Of a stretch of 64,000 nucleotides of DNA, positions 34,245-43,355 are shown piece after piece. The translations under genes were made by a program, and so were the position numbers. Below the pieces are notes generated by a model. That model worked only from the letters and a program-made list of their open reading frames with translations, made no database searches and was not told where the DNA came from. This DNA is from Verrucomicrobiales bacterium (lineage in GTDB: Bacteria > Verrucomicrobiota > Verrucomicrobiia > Limisphaerales > J093). Position 1 is the stretch's first letter. The number at the start of each line of letters is the position of its first letter. The stretch lies in the NCBI GenBank assembly GCA_015075445.1, contig JABTUJ010000012.1, positions 62,001 to 126,000 of the forward strand, read 5' to 3'.

Positions 34245-35330
34245 ATGAACTCTCTGACCAAGACACACGCTCGCTCGCGGATCCTCTGGCGGCGCGCTGG
34301 CGCCCTTGCTCCGCTTCTCGGGTTGGGTCTCGCCGCGCTGCTCTTCCCCGCGGCCAGCACCGCGCCAAGCCCTGCCGCAAGCAGCCCTCGACGCGGTCTG
34401 CAGGACATCGTGCTCGACACGCCTCCGCTTCGGCTGGTCTTTCGGCCCGCGCGTTGGGAGATCGAGGTGTTCCACCAGCAACAAAGCGTCCTCGGCTACG
34501 CCATGTCGCCCTTCCTCCCCCGGCCGCATGTGCGCGGCCTGCACACCCTGGCCGGCGACTCCCTCCTGCCGGAGACACCGGCCGATTCCGCCCAACCTCG
34601 CGGTCTCACGTTCGGGTTCAGCGTCAACGGCACGAATTTCTGGGACGAGGTCCCCCCGGTGGGTGCGCAGTTCCCCTCCCCCCTCCCGGTCCGCTTTCTG
34701 GGCCGGACGCCGACCGGCCTGCCCTACGCCTTCTTCCGCCACAGCGTGCTCTGGCTGGACCCCACCAACCGCACCGCGCCCCAGCCCGTGCCGCTGGCAC
34801 TCCTGACCGAAGAACGCGCCCTTACCCTGACCGTGGACAAGGCGGAGGGCGAATTGGCGTTGCACTGGCGGTCAGCCTTCGCGGTGGGCGACGCGGCGGG
34901 CGCGAAAGCCGTTCTCACAGGCGGACCGGACCACGGCCTCATCCTGCCTCTGCCCGAGGACCGCGCCGGGCGTGTCCGGCACGTCCGCGCCGGGACCTCC
35001 CCGCCACCAGGCGAACCCGGGCCGCACGAGTCGGACGCACGGTGGATCGCGACCCACCACGAACGCGATGGGCGCGCGTTCATGACCGTCGTCATGGTCG
35101 GACCACGGAATGCCGGCACCCCCCGCTTCGTGATCCGTTCGACCCCGCAACCCAGCGTGGCCGCGACGCAGAGTCTCGACCGCACGCCCCTCGAATACCG
35201 CGCCGGCCAGACGTTCCGTCTGGATTACCTGGTGCTGGCCTATGACCGCCCGCGCTCCCCCGCCGAACTCGAGGACCGTTACCGCCGCTGGACGGCTGAA
35301 ATCCAGACCGCTGCGGACGGTCCGCGCTGA
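34245..35330 (+). CDS. secreted PmoA-like (DUF6807) protein
   Basis: 361 residues. The N-terminal basic region and hydrophobic segment (LAPLLGLGLAALLFPAAS) form a signal peptide. The body is beta-rich with short motifs reminiscent of the PmoA/DUF6807 family found near sugar-catabolic genes: VLGYAMSPFLPRPHVRGLHTLAG, HHERDGRAFMTVVM, and the terminal FRLDYLVLAYDR. Recognition is by pattern only and the biochemical function of the family is unknown. It is divergent from GH127 with an 86-bp gap and followed 133 bp later by a PQQ propeller gene. The ATG is chosen as the signal-peptide start. Confidence 0.55.
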   Translation: MNSLTKTHARSRILWRRAGALAPLLGLGLAALLFPAASTAPSPAASSPRRGLQDIVLDTPPLRLVFRPARWEIEVFHQQQSVLGYAMSPFLPRPHVRGLHTLAGDSLLPETPADSAQPRGLTFGFSVNGTNFWDEVPPVGAQFPSPLPVRFLGRTPTGLPYAFFRHSVLWLDPTNRTAPQPVPLALLTEERALTLTVDKAEGELALHWRSAFAVGDAAGAKAVLTGGPDHGLILPLPEDRAGRVRHVRAGTSPPPGEPGPHESDARWIATHHERDGRAFMTVVMVGPRNAGTPRFVIRSTPQPSVAATQSLDRTPLEYRAGQTFRLDYLVLAYDRPRSPAELEDRYRRWTAEIQTAADGPR

Positions 35331-35427
35331 GCCCCCGCACGTGCCTCGGCAGCCCGCGGCCAGGACCAGATCTGCCAGGGAACCTCGCCCCGCCGGCCAG
35401 GATCCCGGTATCGCGAGCCGCCCGGAG

Positions 35428-35455
35428 TTGCTCCAGCGCAATCCGCGCCTACATT
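35428..35455 (+). promoter_or_regulatory. promoter-like element of the propeller gene
   Basis: TTGCTC (35428-35433), 16-bp spacer, TACATT (35450-35455), 8 bp to the ATG at 35464. Confidence 0.45.
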
Positions 35456-35463
35456 GCGCGCGC

Positions 35464-36786
35464 ATGACACTGCTGCTTCGATTGCTCCGCTCCCGCTCCG
35501 CCGGCTTCGCGCCCCTTGTCTGCTCCCTCGCGCTGGCCGGACTTGCCCTGGGACCGGCCCACGCCACGCCGGACCACGAACAGGATTGGTCGCAGTTCCG
35601 CGGCCCGGGCAGCCTGGGTTACCGGCCGGCCGCCCAACCCCCTCTCCGCTGGAACGACACCGCCAACGTCCGGTGGAAGACCGTGTTGCCGGGCCCGGGA
35701 GCCTCCAGCCCGATCACTCACGGGAACCGCATCTTCCTCACGTGCTACACCGGTTACGGCGGGTCGCCGTCCGCATCCGGCTCACTCGAGAACCTGCAGC
35801 GCCACCTCCTCTGCCTGGACGCGGCCGACGGTCGGATCCTCTGGAACAAGGCGGTCCCCGCCGAAATGCCGGAGCAGGATCGGATTCGTGAGGACCACGG
35901 CTACGCCTCGAGCACCCCCACCGCGGACGCCGAACGCGTGTACACATTCTTCGGCCGATCGGGCGTGTTTGCGTTCAGCCCTGACGGCGACCAACTCTGG
36001 CGTGCCTCGGTCGGGACCACGCTGAACGGCTGGGGTTCGGCCGCTTCACCGGTGCTGGCCGGCGACCTCCTCCTGGTCAATGCCAGCGTGGAAAGCGAGT
36101 CGCTGGTCGCGCTGGACCGTCGCACCGGGCGCGAAGTGTGGCGCGCGACGGGCATCAAGGACTCGTGGCACGCGCCGGTGCTCGTCCAACCGTCAGACGG
36201 CCGGACCGAGGTGGTGGTGGCGATGTTCCGCAAGGTGGCGGCGTTCGACCTCGAAGGGGGCGAACCGCGGTGGCACTGCGACACCGGCATCAACTGGTAC
36301 ATGTGCCCCACCCCCGTCACGGAAGGTGCCCTGGTGTACGCAATCGGCGGACGCAACCCCAACGGCGGGCTGGCCATCCGCGCCGGCGGCCGCGGCGACG
36401 TGAGCGACACCCACGTGCTGTGGCGTCTGAGCCGCGGCTCGAATGTCCCCTCCCCCATCCTGCACGACGGGCATCTCTACTTCGCCCACGAGAACCTCGG
36501 CATCGTGTACTGCGTCAACGCCCGCACCGGCGAAGTCGTGTACGAAGAACGCCTCGACCCCTCGCCCGGCCAGATCTACGCGTCGCCCGTGTTGGGCAGC
36601 GACCGGATCTACTACGTCGGCCGCACCGGCCGGACAGTGGTCGTGGCTGCCCAGCCGAAATTTAGGGTCCTGGCCGTGAACACGCTCGAAGGCAACCGCG
36701 GCGTCTTTAACGCCAGTCCCGCCCTGTCCGGCAACCACCTGCTCCTCCGGTCCAACCACGCCCTCTACTGCCTGGCCGACAAGTGA
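35464..36786 (+). CDS. secreted PQQ-like beta-propeller protein
   Basis: 440 residues with signal peptide (LVCSLALAGLALGPAHA). DWSQFRGPGSLG at the mature start is the typical opening of outer-membrane-protein-assembly/PQQ_2 propellers in this phylum. Blades follow: NVRWKTVLPGPGASSPITHGNRIFLTCY, LLCLDAADGRILWNKAVP, VYTFFGRSGVFAFSPDGDQLWRASVG, LVALDRRTGREVWRATGIKDSWHAPVLV and VYCVNARTGEVVYEERL. No PQQ-liganding dehydrogenase residues could be confirmed, so it is probably a scaffold or binding protein rather than an enzyme. A repeat array follows the stop. Confidence 0.82.
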   Translation: MTLLLRLLRSRSAGFAPLVCSLALAGLALGPAHATPDHEQDWSQFRGPGSLGYRPAAQPPLRWNDTANVRWKTVLPGPGASSPITHGNRIFLTCYTGYGGSPSASGSLENLQRHLLCLDAADGRILWNKAVPAEMPEQDRIREDHGYASSTPTADAERVYTFFGRSGVFAFSPDGDQLWRASVGTTLNGWGSAASPVLAGDLLLVNASVESESLVALDRRTGREVWRATGIKDSWHAPVLVQPSDGRTEVVVAMFRKVAAFDLEGGEPRWHCDTGINWYMCPTPVTEGALVYAIGGRNPNGGLAIRAGGRGDVSDTHVLWRLSRGSNVPSPILHDGHLYFAHENLGIVYCVNARTGEVVYEERLDPSPGQIYASPVLGSDRIYYVGRTGRTVVVAAQPKFRVLAVNTLEGNRGVFNASPALSGNHLLLRSNHALYCLADK

Positions 36787-36820
36787 AGCGCCCCCGGTTC
36801 CTCGCAGACCTGCTCGGGGA

Positions 36821-36870
36821 CCATGAACCACGCAGGGTGCAGGCTGGAAGCCCGCACCACCGATTCATGA
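36821..36870. repeat. palindromic family A, single copy with end repeat
   Basis: CCATGAACC at 36821, then GGTGCAGGCT-GGA-AGCCCGCACC (36836-36858, one mismatch) and GATTCATGA at the right end. A stand-alone copy between the propeller gene and the family-D array. Confidence 0.8.
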
Positions 36871-36885
36871 AGCGCACAGACCAAT

Positions 36886-37732
36886 CCCCTATGTTCGTAA
36901 TCGGCGGAGAAACCCCCACCCGTGAATCCTCCGCAGATTCCGAACATCGGGAATTGGGAGAAGGGGATCCTCAGCCTCCCGTAATCCCCTATGTTCGTAA
37001 TCGGCGGAGAACCCCCCGCCCTCTGAATCCTCCGCAGATTGCGAACATCGGGAATTGGGAGAAGGGATCCTCAGCCTCCCGTAATCCCCTATGTTCGTAA
37101 TCGGCGGAGAACCCCCGGATCCTCCGCAGATTGCGAACATCGGAATTGGGAGAAGGAATTCAGCCTCCCGCAATCCCCTATGTTCGTAATCGGCGGAGAA
37201 ACCCCCGCCTCAAACTTCCGCAGATTGCGAACATCGGGAATTGGGAGAAGGGATCCTCAGCCCGTGATCCCTTTTGTTGCAATCGGCGGAGAATCCTCAC
37301 CCGTGAATCCTCCGCAGATTCCGAACATCGAATTGGGAGAAGGGAACCAGCCCCCGCAATCCCTATGTTCGTAATCGGCGGAGAACCCCCCACCCCTCTG
37401 AATCCTCCGCAGATTGCGAACATCGGGAATTGGGAGAAGGGACTAGCTCCCCGCAATCCCCTATGTTCGTAATCGGCGGAGAATCCCCCACCCGTGAGTC
37501 CTCCGCAGATTTCGAACATCGGGAATTGGGAGAAGGGGATCCTCAGCCTCCCGCAATCCCCTATGTTCATAATCGGCGGAGAACCCCCCCGCCCTCTGGA
37601 TCCTCCGCAGATTGCGAACATCGGGAATTGGGAGAAGGGGATCCTCAGCCTCCCGCAATCCCCTATGTTCGTAATCGGCGGAGAACCCTCCCGCCCGTGA
37701 ATCCTCCGCAGATTGCGAACATCGCGAATTGG
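36886..37732. repeat. family D array: nine tandem palindromic units of about 90-102 bp
   Basis: Left arms (ATGTTCGTAATCGGCGGAG) start at about 36891, 36991, 37091, 37180, 37271 (degenerate), 37364, 37464, 37563 and 37665. Each is followed within about 20-35 bp by an inverted right arm (CTCCGCAGATTGCGAACAT) and a GGGAATTGGGAGAAGGGGATC/CCTCCCGTAATCCCC spacer that is itself partly palindromic. The linker between arms varies most (length and sequence). The array fills the gap between two convergent genes and has no start/stop signals of its own. It is not a CRISPR array: the spacers are alike and the repeats are palindromic with degenerate copies. Confidence 0.92.
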
Positions 37733-37775
37733 TGAGGTGAGGTGGCTTTCTTGAATCTGCTGACGTTTGGCGGGA

Positions 37776-39506
37776 TCACGGCTCGATCGTCACGCCCGGC
37801 GGCACCTTGATCCGACTTTCCATCGAGCCGTCCGTCTTGCGTTCGTGGCGCACTTCGATCAGCCCGTGCGGTGTCGGATAAGCCCCCTCTGCCCATCGGA
37901 GCCGTCCCAGTTGCGGCGTGATCCGCACCTTGCGAAAGCCGGGCGCGACCGGTTGGATCCCGAGGACATGCTGGCTCAGCCAGGCGGTTGGCCCGCTGGC
38001 CCATCCATGGCAGAGGCTGTGGCGGAAGTTCTCGTAGCAATACGCGCCAAAATCGCCGTGCAGGTCCTTCACTCCCGCGGGCACCACCTCGTCGATCCGT
38101 CCCGAACCGTTCAGCCACTCGAGGTTGAAGTCTTCCCAGAACGTCGTGGCACCACGGTCCAGCATCGCCCCCCAGTAGCTCGAGATGATGTCCAGGGCGG
38201 CGTCCACTTCGCCGGCCTGGGCCAGCGCCTGCAGGACGTAGAAACCGTAGAAGGTCGACACGTCCTTCGCCCCGCCCACCTTCAGCAACTCGTTCGCGGT
38301 CTTCCGCGCCTCCAGCATGTCGGCCAGCACCAGCAAGGCGGCGCCCGACTTCGACCCGTTCACCGCCGGCACGACCTGTCGCGCCCGGACGGCGGTGTCG
38401 GCGCAGAGCCGCGCGGTGGCTTCGTCGCCCAGGAGCGTCATCAGGCGCTGACCACTCTCGAGGGTCATCACGACCAAGGCCTGCAGGCCGGCGGTGACAC
38501 CTTGCGGGTTGGGTGAACTGGGCCAATCGAGGAACCGGGTCCCGTCGAGCCGCTCGCGTCCGTCCGGCCCCACCGTGGCGGCCAGGCGTTTCAGGAGCAC
38601 TTCGAGGTAGGGCTGCTGGGCCCGCAGGTAGGCGGTGTCACCGTAGTGGAGATGCCATTGCTCGTGAATGAGCACCCACCACATCGAGTAGCTCGAGATG
38701 CCGTTCATCCATTCGGTCGGAGGCGTGACCTCGCGCGTCAGATCCAGGCTGCGCGGCACCACGTCGCTGAAGCCGAACACGGCCGCGATCGTGCTCGTCT
38801 CCGGATGCATGTCGCCGATCCAGACCAACCGGTCGCGCTTGATCCCGTCCCACAGGTAATCCTGCATGTTCAGGTGGACGGTCCAGGCGCCCGTGGCCCA
38901 GATGCGGTTGAGCCGCTCGTCGTCGCACGCAAAACGCCCCAGGTACGGCAGGTCGCGCAACGTCAGAAGGGCCCGCACCTCGCTGAGCGTCACCGGCCGG
39001 TCCGGATCGGCCGCCTCGATCAGGCAGAAGCGGAAGCCGCTTTGCCCGACCACGATGCTGCCGAGCCAGGGCAACGCCACCACCTGGTCGCGCATCGCGT
39101 GGTCGTTCCCCGCGCCCCGGGTGCCGGCCGGCGTGAGGCATTCCATGACCGACTCCCCAAAGCGCAGGCGGACCGGAGGATTGTTCTTCTCCGGCGTGAT
39201 GGGGGTGAAGAGTTCGATCGAGCCGTGCAATTCGGCGCCGAAATCGAGCACCACGCCTGCCGGCTGTTCCGGCGTGCTTCGGAGCACGCACGGCGCCACC
39301 GGATCGCTCAACACCGACTGCCCCCGCGGAGCCCGCAGCAGGTTCGTCGCGTGCTGCACGCCGCTTGGGCTCTGCCACACGATCCGCGTGGGCGCCACGT
39401 GGTATTGGCGCATCGGGGAGGGTGTTGCCCGGAGCGTGGCAGGCAGTTGCGTGGCGGCCGCCAGCGTCCCGCTGGCAAGGCTCAAAACAAGGATGGTGCG
39501 GAACAT
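37776..39506 (-). CDS. GH78-like alpha-L-rhamnosidase (six-hairpin glycosidase)
   Basis: 576 residues with signal peptide (MFRTILVLSLASGTLAAA). N-terminal beta-sandwich region (VLDFGAELHGSIELFTP; VRLRFGESVMEC), then an (alpha/alpha)6 barrel opening with LTLRDLPYLGRFACDDERLNRIW. The catalytic-loop segment DGIKRDRLVWIGDMHPE (220-236) matches the GH78 pattern in which Asp, Arg and Glu bind rhamnose and Glu acts as general acid. WEDFNLEWL and a C-terminal sandwich (KVRITPQLGRLRWAEGAYPTPHGLIEV) follow. It probably removes rhamnose from plant or bacterial glycans. It is shorter than many GH78 enzymes, lacking extra N-terminal carbohydrate-binding domains. Confidence 0.83.
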   Translation of the reverse strand: MFRTILVLSLASGTLAAATQLPATLRATPSPMRQYHVAPTRIVWQSPSGVQHATNLLRAPRGQSVLSDPVAPCVLRSTPEQPAGVVLDFGAELHGSIELFTPITPEKNNPPVRLRFGESVMECLTPAGTRGAGNDHAMRDQVVALPWLGSIVVGQSGFRFCLIEAADPDRPVTLSEVRALLTLRDLPYLGRFACDDERLNRIWATGAWTVHLNMQDYLWDGIKRDRLVWIGDMHPETSTIAAVFGFSDVVPRSLDLTREVTPPTEWMNGISSYSMWWVLIHEQWHLHYGDTAYLRAQQPYLEVLLKRLAATVGPDGRERLDGTRFLDWPSSPNPQGVTAGLQALVVMTLESGQRLMTLLGDEATARLCADTAVRARQVVPAVNGSKSGAALLVLADMLEARKTANELLKVGGAKDVSTFYGFYVLQALAQAGEVDAALDIISSYWGAMLDRGATTFWEDFNLEWLNGSGRIDEVVPAGVKDLHGDFGAYCYENFRHSLCHGWASGPTAWLSQHVLGIQPVAPGFRKVRITPQLGRLRWAEGAYPTPHGLIEVRHERKTDGSMESRIKVPPGVTIEP

Positions 39507-39606
39507 GGCGACGCGATGGGATTTCGGACAGTGTGCCGGGTTGGGAGCCGGCGGCAAGCCCGGCCTGCCCACCGGTGTCCAAGACAGCCTCCCTCCGACG
39601 ATTGAG

Positions 39607-41622
39607 TCAAGGCACCACCGGGGCGGGTGCGGCCAGGCCGGGCGGAAGCTTCGGCGGCAGGGGCTTGGGCACCTCCGGCAGCGGCGTGGCCGCCGGCGCA
39701 CCCGTGGGCGGACCCGTCTCGGGCGGGGGCGGGGGCGGGGTGAGCTTGCCGGTCTTGATAATCTCGGCGACCTGCTGACCGTCGAGCGTCTCGAATTCGA
39801 GGAGGGCGCGGGCGACCATCTCGAGGCGGTCGCGATGATCGAGAAGGAGTTGACGGGCGCGGTCGTAGTTCTCGGTGATGATCCGCTTGACCTCGCGATC
39901 GATCTCTTCGGCGGTCTGCTCGCTGTAATCCTTCGAACGGATCATGTCGCGACCCAGGAACACGTATTCCTGGTTGTCGCCGTACTGGACCATGCCGAGT
40001 TTGTCGCTCATGCCCCAGTGCATGACCATCGCCTTGGCCATGCCGGTGGCCTGCTGGATGTCGCCCGCCGCCCCTGAGGAGATGTCCTGCGTGTAGAGCT
40101 CCTCCGCGATGCGGCCGGCCATGGTGACCGCGATGAGGTCATTCAGCTCCTTGCGCTTGCGGCTGAGGAGGTCCTTCTCGGGCAACCACATGGTCGAGCC
40201 CAAGGCCTGCCCGCGCGGGATGATGGTGACCTTGTGCAGCGGGTGGGTGTGCTCAAGCAGGACGTTCACCACGGCATGCCCGGCTTCGTGCCAGGCAGTC
40301 GCGCGCTTCTCGTCCTCGGTCATGGCCAGGCTGCGCCGCTCGCGGCCCCAGCGGACCTTGTCGCGCGCCTCCTCGAGCTCGGCCATCGTGATGCCCTTCT
40401 TGTTCATCCGGGCCGCCAGCAGCGCGGCTTCGTTCAGGAGATTGGCGAGCTCGGCGCCCGAGAAGCCCGGTGTGCCGCGGGCAATCACGCCCAGGTCCAC
40501 TCCCGGCGCCAGCTTCACGTTGCGCGAGTGCACCTTGAGAATCGCCTCCCGCCCGCGCACGTCGGGGAGATTGACCGTGATCTGGCGGTCAAACCGGCCG
40601 GGCCGCAGCAGGGCCGGATCCAGGACGTCCGGCCGGTTGGTGGCCGCGATGATGATGATTCCGTCCTGGGTGTCGAAGCCGTCCATCTCGACCAGCAACG
40701 CGTTGAGCGTCTGCTCGCGCTCGTCGTTGCCGCCGCCGAGCCCGTGGCCGCGGCTCCGGCCGACCGCGTCGATCTCGTCGATGAACACCAGGCAGGGCGT
40801 GTTCTTCCGGGCCTGCTCGAACATGTCCCGCACGCGACTGGCCCCCACGCCCACGAACATCTCCACGAAATCCGAACCGCTGATGCTGTAGAACGCGGCG
40901 TCGGCCTCACCCGCAATCGCCTTGGCCAGCAGGGTCTTGCCCGTCCCCGGCGGCCCGACCATCAGGATGCCCTTCGGAATCCGCCCGCCCAGGCGCTGGA
41001 ACTTCTTCGGGTCCTTCAGAAACTCGACCAGCTCCACCACCTCGTCTTTGGCTTCCTCAACCCCCGCCACGTCCTTGAAGGTGGTGCGGTTCTTCTCCTT
41101 GTTGAGCATCCGGGCCCGGCTCTTGCCGAAGCTGAGCGCGCCCTTGCCCGCCATCTTGATCTGGCGAATCAGGAAGAAATAGATCAACCCCGCCAGCAGC
41201 AGGAACGGCAGCAGGGTGTACATCAGGTTCATGAGCATCGTGCTCGGCTCCGCCACCTTGAACCGGCCGGAAAGAAGCAGTTGCTCCTCGAGCGCCTCGT
41301 TCACCCGCGTCTCGATGCGGAACGGCAACGGGCTGGACCCGCCTCCCTCGACCGGGGTGAGCCGGCCGGTGATCTCGCGCAGCGGCGACTGCGGGTTGTA
41401 GTGGATCGTCCCCTCCTCGATCTGGCTCTTCTGGAACAACTCCACAAACTCCGTGTGTGTGAGAATGCGCGACCGCCCTTCGGTGCGGTCCTTGAAGAAG
41501 ACCAGCAACGGGATCAGGCTCAGGATGGCCAGCCACAGCAGCCAGGCGCGCGGGGGCACCCGCGTCTCCGTGGGTCGGCGCTCGGGCCGGCCGCCGTTCT
41601 TGGTGTTACGTTCTTCAGACAT
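39607..41622 (-). CDS. ftsH: ATP-dependent zinc metalloprotease FtsH
   Basis: 671 residues. Membrane-anchored AAA protease that degrades misassembled membrane proteins and regulators. Two transmembrane segments ([18 protein letters not shown], 26-43; [16 protein letters not shown], 137-152) flank a periplasmic domain. AAA module: [13 protein letters not shown] (Walker A, 221-233), [12 protein letters not shown] (Walker B) and RPGRFDRQI (SRH). Zinc site HEAGHA (445-450). The C-terminus is a long Pro-rich tail, not part of the catalytic core and probably lineage-specific. Promoter-like boxes lie upstream, back to back with those of the divergent MBL gene. Confidence 0.97.
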   Translation of the reverse strand: MSEERNTKNGGRPERRPTETRVPPRAWLLWLAILSLIPLLVFFKDRTEGRSRILTHTEFVELFQKSQIEEGTIHYNPQSPLREITGRLTPVEGGGSSPLPFRIETRVNEALEEQLLLSGRFKVAEPSTMLMNLMYTLLPFLLLAGLIYFFLIRQIKMAGKGALSFGKSRARMLNKEKNRTTFKDVAGVEEAKDEVVELVEFLKDPKKFQRLGGRIPKGILMVGPPGTGKTLLAKAIAGEADAAFYSISGSDFVEMFVGVGASRVRDMFEQARKNTPCLVFIDEIDAVGRSRGHGLGGGNDEREQTLNALLVEMDGFDTQDGIIIIAATNRPDVLDPALLRPGRFDRQITVNLPDVRGREAILKVHSRNVKLAPGVDLGVIARGTPGFSGAELANLLNEAALLAARMNKKGITMAELEEARDKVRWGRERRSLAMTEDEKRATAWHEAGHAVVNVLLEHTHPLHKVTIIPRGQALGSTMWLPEKDLLSRKRKELNDLIAVTMAGRIAEELYTQDISSGAAGDIQQATGMAKAMVMHWGMSDKLGMVQYGDNQEYVFLGRDMIRSKDYSEQTAEEIDREVKRIITENYDRARQLLLDHRDRLEMVARALLEFETLDGQQVAEIIKTGKLTPPPPPPETGPPTGAPAATPLPEVPKPLPPKLPPGLAAPAPVVP

Positions 41623-41642
41623 CGAAGCTTAAGACCGGGCCG

Positions 41643-41671
41643 AAATTACCATCCTGCCCGGGCCCCCGCAA
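41643..41671 (-). promoter_or_regulatory. promoter-like element of ftsH
   Basis: On the minus strand TTGCGG (41671-41666), 17-bp spacer, TAATTT (41648-41643), 20 bp to the ATG at 41622. Confidence 0.45.
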
Positions 41672-41700
41672 CCCTGCTGAAACGCGGAAAGCACGACCGC

Positions 41701-41728
41701 TTGCGCGACCCCGGAAGGCCGGTAAGCT
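41701..41728 (+). promoter_or_regulatory. promoter-like element of the MBL hydrolase gene
   Basis: TTGCGC (41701-41706), 16-bp spacer, TAAGCT (41723-41728), 6 bp to the ATG at 41735. It points away from the ftsH promoter with only about 30 bp between their -35 boxes. Confidence 0.45.
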
Positions 41729-41734
41729 GCCGCC

Positions 41735-42556
41735 ATGAACCTCGAAGATCATCTGGGTGATGTGTTGATGAAGGGCCGCTTGCACGCCGGCGTGTCCGCG
41801 GCAGCCGCGGCCCAAGCCGCGAAGCTGACCGAAGCCGCGCTGAAAACCCTCGAGGAGACCGGCCAACCGCCCGGGGCCGTCGATTTCCCCGCCCTGGGCA
41901 AGCTGCTGGGCCTGGCGCCGGCCAAGCTCGAAGCCCTCGCCGGCGGTTGGCAACCGGCCCCGGTCAGCCTCGACCGCTGGCGTGAACTGCGCCAGATCAC
42001 CACCCAGGGCGGGTCCTTCAGCGTGAACTGTTACCTCCTCTGGGACGAAGCCACCCGGGACGCCGCCCTCTTCGATACCGGGTTCGCCGCCTCCCCCATC
42101 TTCACCCTGCTGGACGAAAACGGCCTTCACCTGCGCCACGTCTTCATCACCCACAGCCACGGCGATCATGTCGCCGCCCTGGGCGAAATCCGGGCGCGCT
42201 ACCCCAAGGCCCGGCTCCACAGCGGCGCGCCGGACGCCCCCGTGGACCAACGCAACCGCCCCAACGAGTTCCTCCACCTGGGCAGCCTCCGCATCACCAA
42301 CCGCGCCACGCCCGGCCATGCCGATGACGGATCCACCTACCTCATCGGTAACTGGCCCGAGGATGCCCCGCACGTCGCCATCATTGGCGACACCCTGTTC
42401 GCCGGGTCTATGGGGAAAGTGACCGGGGACGCGGCCGCGGCCCGCGAGGTGATCCGCACGCAGATCCTCTCGCTGCCGCCCCCCACCCTGCTCTGCCCAG
42501 GCCACGGCCCCCTGACCACCGTCGCCGAGGAACGCGACCACAACCCGTTCTTCTGA
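41735..42556 (+). CDS. metallo-beta-lactamase-fold hydrolase with N-terminal helical domain
   Basis: 273 residues. Residues 1-75 are helical with an HTH-like look (AKLTEAALKTLEETGQPPGAVDFPALGKLLGLAPAKLEALAGGW). The MBL domain follows: NCYLLWDEATRDAALFDTG, THSHGDHV (HxHxDH), TPGHADDGSTYL, IIGDTLFAGSMG (bridging Asp) and LCPGHGPLTTV (last His). This is the glyoxalase II/hydroxyacylglutathione-hydrolase-like group, acting on thioesters or similar. No signal peptide, so cytoplasmic. The substrate is unknown. The extra N-terminal domain may control expression or dimerisation. Confidence 0.85.
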   Translation: MNLEDHLGDVLMKGRLHAGVSAAAAAQAAKLTEAALKTLEETGQPPGAVDFPALGKLLGLAPAKLEALAGGWQPAPVSLDRWRELRQITTQGGSFSVNCYLLWDEATRDAALFDTGFAASPIFTLLDENGLHLRHVFITHSHGDHVAALGEIRARYPKARLHSGAPDAPVDQRNRPNEFLHLGSLRITNRATPGHADDGSTYLIGNWPEDAPHVAIIGDTLFAGSMGKVTGDAAAAREVIRTQILSLPPPTLLCPGHGPLTTVAEERDHNPFF

Positions 42557-42560
42557 GGGC

Positions 42561-42585
42561 TGAGTCTCGTTACCTCGACTCCTAC
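42561..42585. repeat. family E half unit
   Basis: TGAGTCTCGTTACCTCGACTCCTAC-like sequence matching the right half of the 24.7-kb units with one change, located between the convergent MBL and DUF1080 genes. Confidence 0.75.
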
Positions 42586-42601
42586 GGGGGGGAGAAAAAG
42601 A

Positions 42602-43294
42602 TCACGGCAGCCGCGTGGCCTCGACCTTGCGGAAGTGGATCTGGCCGCCCTCGGATTGCAGCGCGATGGGGCCGCTGGCCATTTCGCAGTCGAACGCCTC
42701 ATTGACGAACATCCCGTTGACCCAGGCCTTGAGTGAGCCGTCCTTGAGCTCGATCTCGTAGAGGTTCCACTCGCCGGGCGGGTTCTCGGCACCCGTCATC
42801 TTCTTGACGATGGTGATATCCCCGGCCACCGCGTGACCAAGGATCTTGTTCAGGCGGGCCGGGTCTCCGTTGATACCCATGGCCTGCAGGCCCAGCAAAT
42901 CACCGGCGTTCCCGCTCTGGAGCTGCGCCTCGAGACAGCGCGGCAGCGGGCGCGGCTCGCCATTGATCCGCAGGAGCACGCCGCTGTTGCCCGGCTTGGT
43001 GCCCGGGGCCCATCGCCACTCGACCGTCAGCCGCACGTTGGTGAACGATTCCTGCGTGGCGATGTAACCCAGCGGTTCCCCCTGACAAACCAGCAGGCCG
43101 TCCTGCACGCTCCACACATCGGTCATCTTGACCTCCGGCTTGGCCAGGAAATACGTCCAGCCGGTGAGATCCACACCATTGAACAGGGCCTTCGGTTCGC
43201 TGGCCGATTTCGACGAGGAACAGCCCGTGACGAGGAGGATGCCGGCGAGGAGACCGGCCGAGGTGAGTTGGGGAATGGGGTTCATGCGTGTCAT
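42602..43294 (-). CDS. DUF1080 lipoprotein (3-keto-disaccharide hydrolase-like)
   Basis: 230 residues. A lipoprotein signal with lipobox LLVTGC predicts membrane anchoring. The DUF1080 jelly-roll follows: ALFNGVDLTGWTYFLA at the start, WSVQDGLLVCQGEPLGYIATQESFTNVRLTVEWRW, NSGVLLRINGE, WNLYEIELKDGSLKAWVNGMFVNEA and GPIALQSEGGQIHFRKVEATRLP at the end, all characteristic. Characterised relatives act on 3-keto-glycosides. Gfo/Idh oxidoreductases, of which this window has two, often neighbour such genes and may oxidise sugars at C3; the nearest is at 45.3 kb. The start could also be the ATG 9 bp downstream. Confidence 0.85.
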   Translation of the reverse strand: MTRMNPIPQLTSAGLLAGILLVTGCSSSKSASEPKALFNGVDLTGWTYFLAKPEVKMTDVWSVQDGLLVCQGEPLGYIATQESFTNVRLTVEWRWAPGTKPGNSGVLLRINGEPRPLPRCLEAQLQSGNAGDLLGLQAMGINGDPARLNKILGHAVAGDITIVKKMTGAENPPGEWNLYEIELKDGSLKAWVNGMFVNEAFDCEMASGPIALQSEGGQIHFRKVEATRLP

Positions 43295-43355
43295 GTTCGG
43301 CGCTCTTCTAGCGAGTCCCCTGCACCGCGGCGAGCGAAAACAACGGTCCGTCCGC

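Noticed and set aside
36886..37732. Regular repeats suggesting a CRISPR array
   Set aside because: The units are palindromic and about 100 bp, the spacers resemble one another, some arms are degenerate, and no cas genes are present.
36886..37732. Integron attC-like array
   Set aside because: Units of suitable length and palindromy, but there are no cassette ORFs between them and no integrase in the window.
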